Assembly (NCBI GenBank): GCA_963803575.1
Contig: CAWDMW010000002.1
Span: 1,054,001 to 1,118,000 of the forward strand
Length of the DNA: 64,000 nt
Reading direction: 5' to 3'
Origin: CAWDMW01 sp963803575
GTDB taxonomy: Bacteria > Pseudomonadota > Alphaproteobacteria > Rickettsiales > UBA998
Positions 17,236-26,935 of the stretch are shown here, piece by piece. Each line of letters begins with the position of its first letter. Positions within the stretch are counted from its first letter, which is position 1. The position numbers were made by a program, and so were the translations under genes. Below the pieces are notes generated by a model. That model had not been told where the DNA came from. It saw only the letters and a list, made by a program, of their open reading frames with translations, and made no database searches.

Positions 17236-18940
17236 CGAGCCGGGCCGTTGGGTGACCGAGCGTGCGCCATACCAGCGCGGCATGATGGATGCGGTCAATG
17301 AGGTGGGTGTATCTGAGGTGGTGTTTATGACCAGCTCACAAATTGGAAAGACGGAGATTATCAATAATATCGTGGGCTATTTTGCTCACCAAGACCCATC
17401 GCCGCTGCTGCTGATTCAGCCAACGCTGGATATGGCGGAGACATGGAGCAAGGATCGCCTCGCTCCGATGATCCGCGATACGGATGAGCTGACTGATCTG
17501 TTTGGCGATCCACGCAGCCGCGATAGTAACAATACGCTGCTACATAAAAAGTTTCCGGGTGGGCATATCACCATGGCTGGTGCCAATAGCCCTTCCTCCC
17601 TCGCCAGCAGGCCCATCCGGATTGTTCTGCTGGATGAGGAAGATCGTTATCCTCATTCAGCAGGCACCGAGGGTGATCCCGGCTCGCTGGCGCAAAAGCG
17701 GACGACCACCTTTTGGAATCGCTTGCTGGTGTCGGTTAGCACGCCAACGGTGGAGGATGAGAGCAAGATTGAATCGCGCTATCAGCAAAGCGATCAGCGC
17801 AAGTTTTATGTGCCATGCCCTGAGTGCGGCGCATTTGAGGTGCTGTCATGGAGCCAAGTAAAGTTTGAAAAGAAGAAGCCTGAAACGACCTATTACGAAT
17901 GCGAGCATTGCGAGGCGCATTTAAAGGAAAGTGACAAAATGTGGATGCTGGGCCATGGCGAATGGCGAGCTGAAGCAGCGTTTAACGGCATTGCCGGGTT
18001 TCACATCAATGAGCTGTATAGCCCATGGGTGAAATGGGCCGAGATGGTGGAGAATTTCCTCAAGGCCAAGCGCCTGCCGGAAACATTGAAGGTTTGGGTT
18101 AACACCTCGCTTGGCGAAACATGGAAGGAGAAAACCGAGGGCGTTGATCCATCCGGATTGCTGGGCCGCAAAGAAAACTGGGGCCGTGTGGCACCCGAAG
18201 GCGTGGTGGCGATTACCGCTGGCGTCGATGTGCAGGATGACCGCCTAGAGGCCGAGGTAATTGGCTGGGGTGTGGGTCAGGAAAGCTGGTCGCTGCAGTA
18301 TCATGTGCTGCATGGCGACCCGGCGCAAAATAAGGTTTGGGAAGATCTCGACAATGTGCTGTCGCAGACGATTCAAACCAGCGATGGGCGCACACTTCCG
18401 GTGGCTTGCGCCTGTGTGGATTCGGGCGGTCACCAAACGCAGCGTGTCTATGAATATTGCAAGGCGCGGGAATATCGCCGCATCTATGCGATCAAAGGTG
18501 CATCGCAGATGGGTAAACCGCTGGTGAGCAAATTCAGCAAGGCAAACAAGCTGCGCGTGAAATTGTTCTCAATCGGCACCGATACGGCAAAGCAGATGAT
18601 CTATTCACGGCTGAAGATACACCAGCCGGGACCGGGTTATTGTCATTTTCCTGCGGATTATCCGGAGGAGTATTTCAAGCAGCTCACCGCCGAGCGCATA
18701 CAGACCAAGTTTGTAAACGGCCATCCCACACGCATTTGGGTGATGCCAAAAGGTCGCCGTAACGAGGCGTTGGATTGCCGCGTCTACAGCATGGCGGCGC
18801 TGCATATTTTGAATCCTAACCTTGATCGGTTGGCAAAAGAACAGGAGCGCGAGCGACTTAAGCAACGCACCGATACGGAGAAGACTGATGGCGCATCGAC
18901 CAATGAGTGGATGGGCTATGAGGATTGGAATTTTAACTAA
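17105..18940 (+). CDS. Phage terminase large subunit (GpA family)
   Basis: The 611-residue packaging motor ATPase and nuclease has the adenine/Walker A-like region FMTSSQIGKTEIINNIVGYF, Walker B VLLDEEDRYP and a zinc-finger-like CPECGAF...YECEHCEAH. The C-terminal nuclease half has TAGVDVQDDRLEAEVIGWG and CACVDSGGHQTQRVYEYC carrying acidic residues. The start at ATG 17105 is preferred because the family normally begins about 50 residues before RWVTERAPYQRGMMDA. It is one of the few intact phage genes. It implies lambda-like cos packaging. Confidence 0.92.
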   Translation: MKPQQTKTYPKALKKVALAWMPPPELTVSQWADQFRRLSPEASSEPGRWVTERAPYQRGMMDAVNEVGVSEVVFMTSSQIGKTEIINNIVGYFAHQDPSPLLLIQPTLDMAETWSKDRLAPMIRDTDELTDLFGDPRSRDSNNTLLHKKFPGGHITMAGANSPSSLASRPIRIVLLDEEDRYPHSAGTEGDPGSLAQKRTTTFWNRLLVSVSTPTVEDESKIESRYQQSDQRKFYVPCPECGAFEVLSWSQVKFEKKKPETTYYECEHCEAHLKESDKMWMLGHGEWRAEAAFNGIAGFHINELYSPWVKWAEMVENFLKAKRLPETLKVWVNTSLGETWKEKTEGVDPSGLLGRKENWGRVAPEGVVAITAGVDVQDDRLEAEVIGWGVGQESWSLQYHVLHGDPAQNKVWEDLDNVLSQTIQTSDGRTLPVACACVDSGGHQTQRVYEYCKAREYRRIYAIKGASQMGKPLVSKFSKANKLRVKLFSIGTDTAKQMIYSRLKIHQPGPGYCHFPADYPEEYFKQLTAERIQTKFVNGHPTRIWVMPKGRRNEALDCRVYSMAALHILNPNLDRLAKEQERERLKQRTDTEKTDGASTNEWMGYEDWNFN

Positions 18941-18954
18941 ACAAGAGAGTTTTT

Positions 18955-19143
18955 ATGAGCAGACGATCACATCGCAATAACAGCGTCGTGAAAATCCCGT
19001 GTGAGTTTCTAAACGGTAGCTTACGGGCCTATCAGGTGAAAATTAAAGACAAGAGTGTCTTTTTATCACGCCAACACACCACCAAAGTCGAGGACGCTAT
19101 CTGCGTTCCGGTGTGGCTGGCAAAAAAGGAGGGATTGGTATGA
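18955..19143 (+). CDS. Small basic phage protein of unknown function
   Basis: The 62-residue protein has SRRSHRNNSVVKIPCEFLNG and VPVWLAKKEGLV. It lies between the large terminase and the gpW-like gene, overlapping the latter by ATGA. No family was recognised. The position suggests a head-assembly accessory. Confidence 0.55.
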   Translation: MSRRSHRNNSVVKIPCEFLNGSLRAYQVKIKDKSVFLSRQHTTKVEDAICVPVWLAKKEGLV

Positions 19144-19367
19144 GCTTAACATTAACACAAGCACAAACGGCACTGGATGCATGGATCGCCGCTGATTTAG
19201 CGGTGGCCAAAGGGCAAAGCTATTCGATGAATGGTCGCAGCCTGACGCTGGCCAATGCCAAGGAAATACGCGAGCAAATCCAATATTGGGAACGCCGCGT
19301 TTCTGCCTTTACCCAAACGATTCAACAAAACCAACAAGCAGCCTTAGCGGATTTTAGCGATGACTAA
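19140..19367 (+). CDS. gpW-like head-tail joining protein
   Basis: The 75-residue protein starts at the ATG at 19140, preceded by AAGGAGGG. It has LTLTQAQTALDAWIAADLAV, SYSMNGRSLTLANAKEIREQ and YWERRV, the small helix-beta-helix pattern of gpW/DUF6148 proteins that sit in the head-tail connector. It lies between terminase and portal genes, as in lambda. It overlaps the portal gene start by 8 bases. Confidence 0.75.
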   Translation: MSLTLTQAQTALDAWIAADLAVAKGQSYSMNGRSLTLANAKEIREQIQYWERRVSAFTQTIQQNQQAALADFSDD

Positions 19368-20923
19368 CATCATAGACAAAACAATAGAGGTAATCTCTCC
19401 GGAAGCAGCATTACGCCGGGATACGGCGCGTAAGGTGCTAAAAGCCCAGCGTGCCTATGAGGCAGCGCAACCCTCCCGCCTGCGGAAGATTAAAACCGAC
19501 CCCGGCAGCGGTGATGCGATTGTCGAGCGTGCGGGTGAATCATTGCGGCTGCAGGCTCGGCATCTGGATGAGAACCACGATCTGGCAACAGGTGTGCTGG
19601 ATTGCCTGGTCAATAATGTGGTGGGTCGCGGTATACGGTAGAGCCGCAGGTGAAGCTGAAAAACGGCGAGCTGGCAACCGAGTTAATGACCAGTTGATGG
19701 AGCTATGGGAAGAATGGATACGCTTTCCGGAAGTAACGTGGGAATGCCACTGGAATCATATGCTGCGTTTAATAGCACGCCACTGGTTTCGTGATGGTGA
19801 GGTGCTGATCAAACATATCGAAGGCACTTCACGTAATATCGATCATGGAACGTTGGTTCCATATTCGCTGGAAATGATCGAAGCGGATTTTTTGCCATTT
19901 GAACTTAATGATCAGAAAAAAAGTATCATCCATGGTGTGGAAAAAAATGCATGGCGCAGGCCACGCGCCTATTATCTCTATAAGGAGCATCCCGGCAATA
20001 ATTACACGCTGGTGACGCGACAGGATACCAAGCGGTTTGCGGCAGAGAAAATTCTTCACTTGAAAATTGCCAAACGTATCAGCCAGACACGCGGTGTATC
20101 CATTTTTGCCAGCGTGATGACGCGCATGGAGGATATTAAAGATTATGAGCTTTCAGAACGGCTGGCAGCAAAGGTGGCGGCTAGTATCTGTGCTTTTATT
20201 CGTAAGAGCCTTGATGGGCCAACCTCCGGCTTACAGGTGGATGAAGCTGGCAATCGATTGATGAAAATGCAGCCAGGTATGATTTTCGATAATCTGCTGC
20301 CTGGTGAAGAAGTTGGCATGATTGATAGCAATCGCCCCAACACCATGCTGGAGCAGTTCCGTAATTCTCAGCTTCGGGCGGTGGCAGCTGGCACTTCTAC
20401 GGGCTATTCCTCCATTGCCAAGGATTACAACGGCACATACAGCGCCCAGCGCCAAGAGCTGGTGGAGCAGTCGGTGCATTACGCCGTGTTGCGCGAGTAT
20501 TTTATTGAACGCTGCGTGCGCCCTGTCTGGGAACGGTTTGTAGAAATGGCGGTGCTCTCCGGTCAGCTGAAAGTGCCACAAAATGAAATTAACCCACTTA
20601 CGCTGAAAAAAGCAGGATTCCAAGGGCCAGTGATGCCGTGGATTGACCCGCAAAAAGAAGTCACCGCAGAGGAAAAAGCCGTAGCGGCTGGTTTCAAATC
20701 CAGAGCTGAGGTCATTCGCGCACGCGGTGGCAACCCTCAAGATACGTTTGAGCAAATTAAGCAGGAACGTAATCAAGAGAAAGAAGCTGGAATCAGCTTT
20801 AGTACCAGCAATGGCGATCAACAACTCTCACTCTTTAACCAAACCCAAGGAGAATCCGATGACCAAGAAAACAAAGACAGCACCGAAAAAGACGAATCCG
20901 GAGATACTGACACGGACGATTGA
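19360..20923 (+). pseudogene. Phage portal protein, lambda family, two frameshifts
   Basis: The dodecameric portal forms the DNA channel of the head. The reading begins DKTIEVISPEAALRRDTARK and LDCLVNNVVGRGIR, then needs one missing base near 19637 and another near 19687 to continue NDQLMELWEEWIRFPEVTWE. After that it is open to 20923, with QTRGVSIFASVMTRMEDIKD and AGTSTGYSSIAKDYNGTYSA, typical of lambda gpB-type portals. The reconstructed length is about 520 residues, normal for the family. The C-terminal tail is acidic and overlaps the next gene by 65 bases. Confidence 0.85.
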
Positions 20924-22862
20924 TTTAACGCGTGAATCTATTGTTGATGAAGAGAGCCGCCTTGTGCGGCTTTCTTTTTCCTCTGAAGAACCAGTCACAC
21001 GCCAGAGTCTTTTTTAGCGACCCATGGATTGAGGTGCTGGGCCATGGAGCGGGTGAGGCAGATCTGGAGCGCCTCAATAGCAGTGCTCCCGTGCTTTATA
21101 ATCATGATCGCAATGAGCGTGGTAACCGCATCGGTGTGGTGGAACGAGCATGGATTGAAAATGGCCGTGGCAATGCTGAGATCCGATTAAGCAAACGCGA
21201 TGAGGTGGAAGGATTTTGGCAGGATGTCCGTGACGGTATTCTGCGCAATGTTTCCGTGTCCTACCGTATCAATGAGCGCAAGCTGCAAGAAGAACATAAA
21301 GATAAACCAGATCTCTATCGGGTGACCAGCTGGACACCGATGGAGATATCGCTGGTCGATATTCCTGCTGATGCCACTGTGGGTGTCGGTCGGAGTGCTG
21401 AGGATGAACCCGCTTGCGGAGAATCTTCACAAGAGGACGTTCCGGAAGAGCGCAACCTCAATACCCAACCCCAACCTAACCAAAAGGAGAAGACTATGCC
21501 TGATAAAGTCGTAGAAAAAGAAACGCCGGAGCGTAAAGAATCGATTGAGGTCGATGAAAAGCGCAAAGGTGAAATTATGGATGAAGGTGCAAAACGTGCA
21601 CTGGAAATCGAAAAAGCACGTCGTACTGAGATTCGCGGCCTGTTTGAAGGTCATGATGATCAAACCGAAGTGCGCGATCAATGCCTGGATGATCCGGAAG
21701 TTGATATTAATGAAGCACGTAAATTGCTGTTGGAGGCAATCGGAAAAAGGAGCAACCCGCCGCCAATGGTCAACGTATTGAAGTGGGTGAATCTGCTACC
21801 GAGAAATTTGCTCGCGCTGCAGATGATGCTATTTCCGTCCGTGCTGGTCTTACGGATGAGCGAAGCAAAGCAAGTGAGCTATGTGGCTATCAACTGGTGG
21901 ATATCGCTCGTAAATGCCTGGAGTTGCACAATGTGCGTACCGAGGGCATGGATCGCAGCACCATGATTGGTCGGGCGTTTACTCATTCCAGCAGTGATTT
22001 TCCGAAGATTCTGGAAAATAATGCACGCAAGGCCATGCTGCGCGGTTATGAAGAAGCGCCGGAGGTGTTTCCTCGCTTTACCCGCGCTGGGAACCTATCT
22101 GACTTTAAGATTCATACCCGCACTGGTATTGGTACCGTGGCTTCATTGCGTAAAGTCGAAGAAGGTGGTGAATATAAGCACACCACCATCGGTGAACGAG
22201 GTGAGCAAATCCAGCTGGCCACTTACGGCGAGCTATTTAGTATCACTCGTCAGGCTATCATCAATGATGATCTGGAAGCCTTTACACGGATTCCACGCAC
22301 GTTAGGTCGCGCTGCTGCTCGCACGGTGGGTGATCTGGTCTTTTCGATTCTAATTGATAACCCTGTCATGTCGGATGGAAAAGCCGTGTTCCATGCCGAT
22401 CACAAGAATCTGGCTGGTTCGGGTACGGCCATTTCTGCTGCAAGCGTGAGCAAAGCACGATCTGCGATGCGTAAGCAAAAGGATGGTGATGCCACCCTGA
22501 ATATCCGTCCCAGCTTTCTGCTTACGCCGGTGGATATCGTGGATACGGCAGCGGTGCTGATGTCATCTGAAACTAATCCTGATCAGGCAAACAGCCGAGT
22601 ACGCAATCTGGCCACCGTCAATGGTGCGCTTGAGGTGCTTGCGGATGCCCGTTTGGATGCGGCTTCAGCCACGGCATGGTACCTACTGGCAGATGCCAAT
22701 TCTTTCGATACCATTGAGGTTGGATATCTGGACGGTGTTGCGCAGCCATTCTTGGATGACATGGATGGCTGGACGATTGATGGACGTGAATACAAGGTAC
22801 GCATTGATGCGGCGGCATCACCGCTTGAATATCGTACCATGTATAAAAACCCCGGTGCTTAA
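20859..22862 (+). pseudogene. Prohead protease / major capsid protein fusion, two frameshifts
   Basis: The start is at ATG 20859 (AAGGAG upstream). The first ~200 residues are an HK97-type U9-like serine protease (VLYNHDRNERGNRIGVVERA with the catalytic His region, and DGILRNVSVSYRI with the catalytic Ser). An acidic linker follows, then a Mu gpT/HK97-like capsid domain (IGRAFTHSSSDFPKILENNA, FHADHKNLAGSGTAISAASV). Frames change near 21010 (a T run) and near 21745-21775. Fused protease-capsid genes are known in Nu1/GpA-type phages; the protease would cut itself off. The capsid part is otherwise complete. Confidence 0.85.
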
Positions 22863-22893
22863 TTTCTAATCTTAACCAACCCTAACCTTACAG

Positions 22894-22921
22894 GCGGCCA
22901 GATTCTCTGAGCCGCTTTTTT
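22894..22921 (+). terminator. Rho-independent terminator after the capsid gene
   Basis: A GCGGC/GCCGC stem with a 12-base loop is followed by six T residues, 31 bases after the capsid stop and before the decoration-protein gene. It may set the ratio of capsid to downstream products. Confidence 0.65.
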
Positions 22922-22947
22922 AATGCCTAAACTAAAGGAGAAATCTT

Positions 22948-23280
22948 ATGGCTACTAATTATGTTCAAGAGGGTAACGCCCTCGATTACACCCCATCGGG
23001 CGCAGATGTTGCGTCGGGTGATTTTGTGCTGATTGGCACGATTGGCGGGGTGGCTAAAACCGCCATTGCCGATGGTAAAACAGGCGCGGTGCATGTGCGC
23101 GGCGTGTTTAGCGTGCCAAAAGCCAGTGGTGCGGTAACGCAGGGCGCAAAGCTCTATTGGAACAGCACCAACAGCAATCTGACTACTACAGCATCGGGTA
23201 ATACCATTGTGGGTGTGGCGGCTGAGGCTGCAGCATCAGGTGATGCAACGGTCAAGGTGCTACTCAATGTAGGCTTATAA
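22948..23280 (+). CDS. Capsid decoration/cement protein (DUF2190-like)
   Basis: The 110-residue protein has NYVQEGNALDYTPSGADVAS and GAVHVRGVFSVPKASGAV, then LYWNSTNSNLTTTASGNTIV, the DUF2190 pattern of small capsid cement proteins that trimerise on the head. It directly follows the capsid gene. The frame is intact and the length normal. Confidence 0.85.
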   Translation: MATNYVQEGNALDYTPSGADVASGDFVLIGTIGGVAKTAIADGKTGAVHVRGVFSVPKASGAVTQGAKLYWNSTNSNLTTTASGNTIVGVAAEAAASGDATVKVLLNVGL

Positions 23281-23283
23281 TCC

Positions 23284-23596
23284 ATGCCTTTTATCGACGA
23301 CATGCATGGCCACCACCAAACACTACTCGATACGCTGGATGGCCGCGAGGTGACCTATACCCCCCAAGGTGGGTCGCCTCGTGCCATCTCCGGCATGCTG
23401 CAGGAGTATACGTGAGCTTACAGGTGGTGAAACGGTAGATGTGGTGGTGAGCAATCCGATGCTATCGGTGCGCACCACCGATCTTGCCTGAGCTGCAGGT
23501 GGGCGATCAATTTACGGTGGATGCTCAGGATTATGAGGCGGCAGTGATTAGTCCCGATCATGAGGGCATTACCGAATTACCATGGAGAAGATATGA
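23284..23596 (+). pseudogene. Head-tail attachment protein (FII/Gifsy-2-like), frameshifted
   Basis: The ATG at 23284 begins PFIDDMHGHHQTLLDTLDGR, then the frame is lost near 23412. Coding continues in other frames as ELTGGETVDVVVSNPMLSVR and LQVGDQFTVDAQDYEAAVIS, with further indels near 23488 and 23582. The joined sequence (about 100 residues) fits the small beta-rich head-completion proteins found between decoration and tail-terminator genes. Confidence 0.6.
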
Positions 23597-24038
23597 ATAC
23601 ACGCACGTACGCAAATTCGTCAGGCGGTAGCAACCCTGCTCAAAAACAACACCAGCGCTGGCGCAAATGTCTTTGAGGCACGCGCCTATGCACTGGATGA
23701 TCCAAAGCTGCCTGCCTTGCTGGTTTATACCAAGCAGGAAACGGTGGGCCAAACCTCAATGAGCTATCCACGCACCCAGCAGCGTGAGCTGCAGGTGAGC
23801 ATTGAGGCTTATGTGAAAGCACGCGGCAAGGTGGATGACGATACCGATACGCTGGCACTGGAAATTGAGCAGTTGATTGCTGCCGATCCCAGCCTTGGCG
23901 GGTTGGTGCAGCGATGTGGTGCTGGATACCACCGAAACACTCATTTCCGATGAAGGAGAGAAGCCCATCGCCGTGGCGGTGATGAATTACGCTGTCCTTT
24001 ATACGGTCAAGGAACATGAACCGCAGAGCCTGATCTGA
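23593..24038 (+). pseudogene. Minor tail protein U / tail terminator-like, frameshifted
   Basis: The ATG at 23593 has GGAGAA upstream. After an extra base near 23607 the reading is IRQAVATLLKNNTSAGANVF, DPKLPALLVYTKQETVGQ and LQVSIEAYVKARGKVDDDTD. A second shift near 23916 leads to DTTETLISDEGEKPIAVAVM and the stop at 24036-24038. This is the GpU-like tail terminator that caps the tail tube at the head end. The reconstructed length is about 147 residues. Confidence 0.7.
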
Positions 24039-24068
24039 TTTGCCTCTGATTACTGCGCTTCGTGTGTT

Positions 24069-24100
24069 GGGGCGGCACCAAATGGTGCTGCCCCTTCTTT
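24069..24100 (+). terminator. Strong hairpin terminator between tail terminator and tail tube genes
   Basis: An 11-bp stem GGGGCGGCACC/GGTGCTGCCCC has one G-T wobble and a 4-base loop, followed by TTCTTT. It lies 31 bases after the GpU-like stop and 35 bases before the tail tube ATG, so the tail genes may need their own promoter or antitermination. Confidence 0.7.
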
Positions 24101-24134
24101 ATCGCAATCAACCCAAAACTAATAGGAGAATATT

Positions 24135-24527
24135 ATGGCTACTCATGCTGGTAGCGAGGGTAAGGTCTTTGTCGGATCAGACCAAATCGCTGAAATTAAA
24201 TCATGGTCGATGGAGGTCACCTCTGACACCACCGATGCATCTATCATCGGCACCTCATGGCGCAAAAATCAGGCAACGATCAAAAGTTGGTCTGGCAGCT
24301 TTGATGGTTTCTGGGATGAAACCGATACCAATGGTCAGGGCGCACTTGCGGCTGGGGCCACGGTCACGCTCAATCTGTATCCCGAAGGTAATGATACCGG
24401 GGATACCTATTGGACAGGTGATGTGATCATCACCTCCATTTCCTACAACGCTGCATTTGATGGCATTGTCGAGGCTTCCTTCGGCTTTACCGGAACCGGG
24501 GCGCTAACTGAATCAACCGTAAGCTAA
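24135..24527 (+). CDS. Phage tail tube protein
   Basis: The 130-residue protein has GSEGKVFVGSDQIAEIKSWS, TTDASIIGTSWRKNQATIKS and GDVIITSISYNAAFDGIVEA, the pattern of siphophage tail tube (major tail) proteins. The length is normal and the frame intact. RBS GGAGAA precedes the ATG. It is directly followed by the tail chaperone pair, as in lambda-like and GTA-like tails. Confidence 0.85.
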   Translation: MATHAGSEGKVFVGSDQIAEIKSWSMEVTSDTTDASIIGTSWRKNQATIKSWSGSFDGFWDETDTNGQGALAAGATVTLNLYPEGNDTGDTYWTGDVIITSISYNAAFDGIVEASFGFTGTGALTESTVS

Positions 24528-24538
24528 CAGGAGACACT

Positions 24539-24917
24539 ATGAGTGTTATTGATCGCGCTACTTCTCATTATGCGCAGCAAGAGAAACTAATCATCGCCGT
24601 GCCGGAATGGGGCGAGGATGATAAACCGCTGGAGATTCATGTATTTCCAATGACCATGGCAGAGGTCAATATGATGCAGAAGAGTCGCCAGCAAAAAAGC
24701 CAGCAATATTGAGCAAGCCGCCAATATTATCGTGGTGAAAGCCAAGGATAAAGATGGCAAGCGGCTGTTTAGTCTCGCCGACCGTGATAAGCTGATGCAG
24801 CATGCTGATTACCGTGTGGTCTCCCGCATTGCCGAGCGCATCGAGGAGCATTTCTTCGGTGATATGGAGGAACACAAGGGAAACTCCGACGCGACTCCTT
24901 CCGACGAAACCAATTAG
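24539..24917 (+). pseudogene. Tail assembly chaperone G-like protein, one frameshift
   Basis: The ATG at 24539 gives MSVIDRATSHYAQQEKLIIA and HVFPMTMAEVNMMQK. One indel near 24690-24700 separates this from NIIVVKAKDKDGKRLFSLAD and RIAERIEEHFFGDMEEHKGN, ending at 24917. Joined, it is about 125 residues. It carries the GGGAAAC slippery heptamer near its end and is followed in the -1 frame by a T-like extension, the organisation of lambda G/GT. These chaperones coat the tape measure during tail assembly. Confidence 0.75.
24878..24884 (+). promoter_or_regulatory. Canonical -1 ribosomal frameshift heptamer
   Basis: GGGAAAC lies in frame as G GGA AAC within the G-like gene (codons AAG at 24876, GGA at 24879, AAC at 24882). 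It is the X XXY YYZ form and is close to lambda's GGGAAAG. A -1 slip continues in the open frame CTC CGA CGC GAC, leading straight into the T-like sequence LALAWRLSRPLAEIEAMS. The stop of the zero frame is 31 bases later. This is a strong candidate for genuine programmed frameshifting. Confidence 0.8.
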
Positions 24918-25028
24918 CGCTGGCATGGCGTTTGTCCCGGCCTTTGGCTGAGATTGAAGCCATGTCACCGTAAGCAGTTTATGGAATGGGTCGCTTTTTT
25001 TGAACTCCAAACACGAACAATTGAGTAA
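24885..25028 (+). pseudogene. Tail assembly chaperone T-like extension, reached by -1 frameshift
   Basis: In the -1 frame after the slippery site, the sequence reads RRNQLALAWRLSRPLAEIEA and, after one extra T near 24972, KQFMEWVAFFELQTRTIE to the stop at 25028. This LALALRLGR...EWLAYFEL pattern is that of the T part of siphophage GT chaperones. It has no own ribosome binding site, consistent with synthesis only as a G-T fusion. The tape measure begins 6 bases later. Confidence 0.7.
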
Positions 25029-25033
25029 AAACC

Positions 25034-26935
25034 ATGGGAAGATTCGCTGAGGCAAAATTTACCATTCGAGCGGTCAACAAAACGCAGCAAGCCTTTTCGC
25101 AGATCAATAAGAATGTGGGAAATATGGATCGCCGTTTTTCCAAGCTCGGCAGTAATCTGAATAAAATCGGTGGATTGATGGCCACCGCCTTTGTTGGGCA
25201 GGCAGATCGTTGATACCATCACCAAGTTTGAAAAGCTGGAAGCATCACTTGCGCACCATCACTGGTTCTGCTGATAAAGCGGCGGTGGCATTTGGGTTTA
25301 TTCAGGATTTTGCCGCCACAACCCCGTTCCAATTAGAGGAAGTAACGGATGCATTTATCAAGCTGAAGGCGCTGGGGTTAACACCCTCTGCAGAGGCGCT
25401 CACCTCCTACGGTAATACCGCCACGGCGATGGGTAAAAGCCTTAATCAGATGATCGAAGCGGTGGCGGATGCTGCGACGGGTGAATTTGAGCGCCTGAAG
25501 GAGTTTGGTATCAAAGCCAAAAGCCAAGGCGATCAGGTGACGTTTACCTTCCAAGGTGTCAGCACCACGGTGGGTAAAAATGCCAAGGAGATTGAGGCGT
25601 TTCTAAAAGGTATCGGTGATGTGCAATTTGCCGGAGCGATGGAGGAACAAGCCGATACGCTGAATGTGGCGCTGTCCAATATGGGGGATGGGTTCTCCAA
25701 GCTGGTCAAAGCCATTGGTGATGCTGGCTTAACCGCAATACTTGACAGGCATTGCTAATGGTATCAAATGGCTGGCAGAGCAGATCACTAACTCCATTGA
25801 GCCATTCAAGCTGGGTTTTAAGGCGATTATTGCCGAGGTGATAAAATTTGGAAATCTGTTCATTGCCGTATTTAAGGGCGTGGGCAAAGCCTTTGCTGCA
25901 TTTGGTGATACAATATCTGCACGATTTGAGGCGCTGGGCAAAGACCTTGCTGCATTTGTGGAAGACCCGCTGGGTGGCGTATCATTTGAAAACACTCGCG
26001 CTGCGCTGGAAACCGGTCTGCTCGATGCGATGGGAAATGCATTTGATCAGGCACTGACTGAAGCGCAGAGAATTTAATGCAGCCATCGATGCAGAAATTC
26101 AGGTGCTGCACTGAAAATTATTGAAGCGCGGGAAGCTAAAAATGCATCACTGGATAGCCTGTTTGAAGAAACGAATACGCCAGAAAACACTGAGGAAACC
26201 AACAAGCAGACTGAGAAATTTACCAAGCTACAGCGCGAGGCGCAGCGCATCATCGAATGCCACGCGCACGCCGCTTGAGCGTTATAATAAAGAAATGGAG
26301 ATGCTCAATAAGTTGCTGAAGGCAGGCCATATCAATCAGGAAACCTTCGGACGCGCCATGGAGCAGGCGCAGGAGAAACTCAAAAAATCATCTGAGAAAA
26401 TGGGTGATGTGATTGAGGGTGAATTTGAGGGCTTGGGCAAAACCATGGAAGGCACGCATGGCCGATGCGCTCGATGGCATTAGTGGCCGCTTTGATAGTT
26501 TTGGTGATTTTGCCAAAGGCTTCCTATCTGATCTGAATCGTCAGTTGCTGCAATTTGCGCTGAAGGATTTAGGCATCACCGGTGAAGGCGGCATCATTGA
26601 GGGCATATTTGGCTCCATCGGCGGCCTATTTAAAGGTGGCGGTGGTGGCGGTGGCATCGGCAGTCTGCTTTCCAGCGCAGCAAGCCTCTTCGGAGGCTTT
26701 TTTGCTGATGGTGGCACGCTTAAAGCCTGGTCAATTCGGTGTGGTTGGTGAGCGTGGCCCGGAGCTGGCATTTGCTGGCAATCGCCCATGCACATCATGC
26801 CGAATGGCTGGCATGTCGCCTGTATCGGTCACCATGAATATCAACACACCGGATGCGCAGAGCTTCCGTCAAAGCCAAAGGCAGATCGCCGCTGATATGG
26901 CGCGGTCGATTGATCGTGCAAGGAGGAATCTATGA
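25034..26935 (+). pseudogene. Tail tape measure protein, multiple frameshifts
   Basis: The ATG at 25034 begins GRFAEAKFTIRAVNKTQQAF. The reading continues through KAAVAFGFIQDFAATTPFQL, VTDAFIKLKALGLTPSAEAL (tape measure core) and LSDLNRQLLQFALKDLG to the glycine-rich GGGGGGGIGSLLSSAASL region and FGVVGERGPELAFAGNR near the C-terminus. About nine indels (near 25204, 25245, 25743, 26070, 26112, 26270, 26455, 26733 and 26790-26815) break it. Joined, it is about 630 residues, a short tape measure implying a short tail. The stop TGA (26933) overlaps the point where the arsenic cassette begins. Confidence 0.78.

Noticed and set aside
20954..20976. GCCGC/GCGGC hairpin followed by a T-rich run
   Set aside because: It looks like a terminator but lies inside the coding sequence of the protease-capsid fusion, where the bases encode a conserved-looking stretch. 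It was not called as a terminator.
26582..26935. Cys-containing stretch near the end of the tape measure read as a separate small protein
   Set aside because: It is explained by a compensating pair of indels within the tape measure; the flanking reading is in the same frame on both sides.
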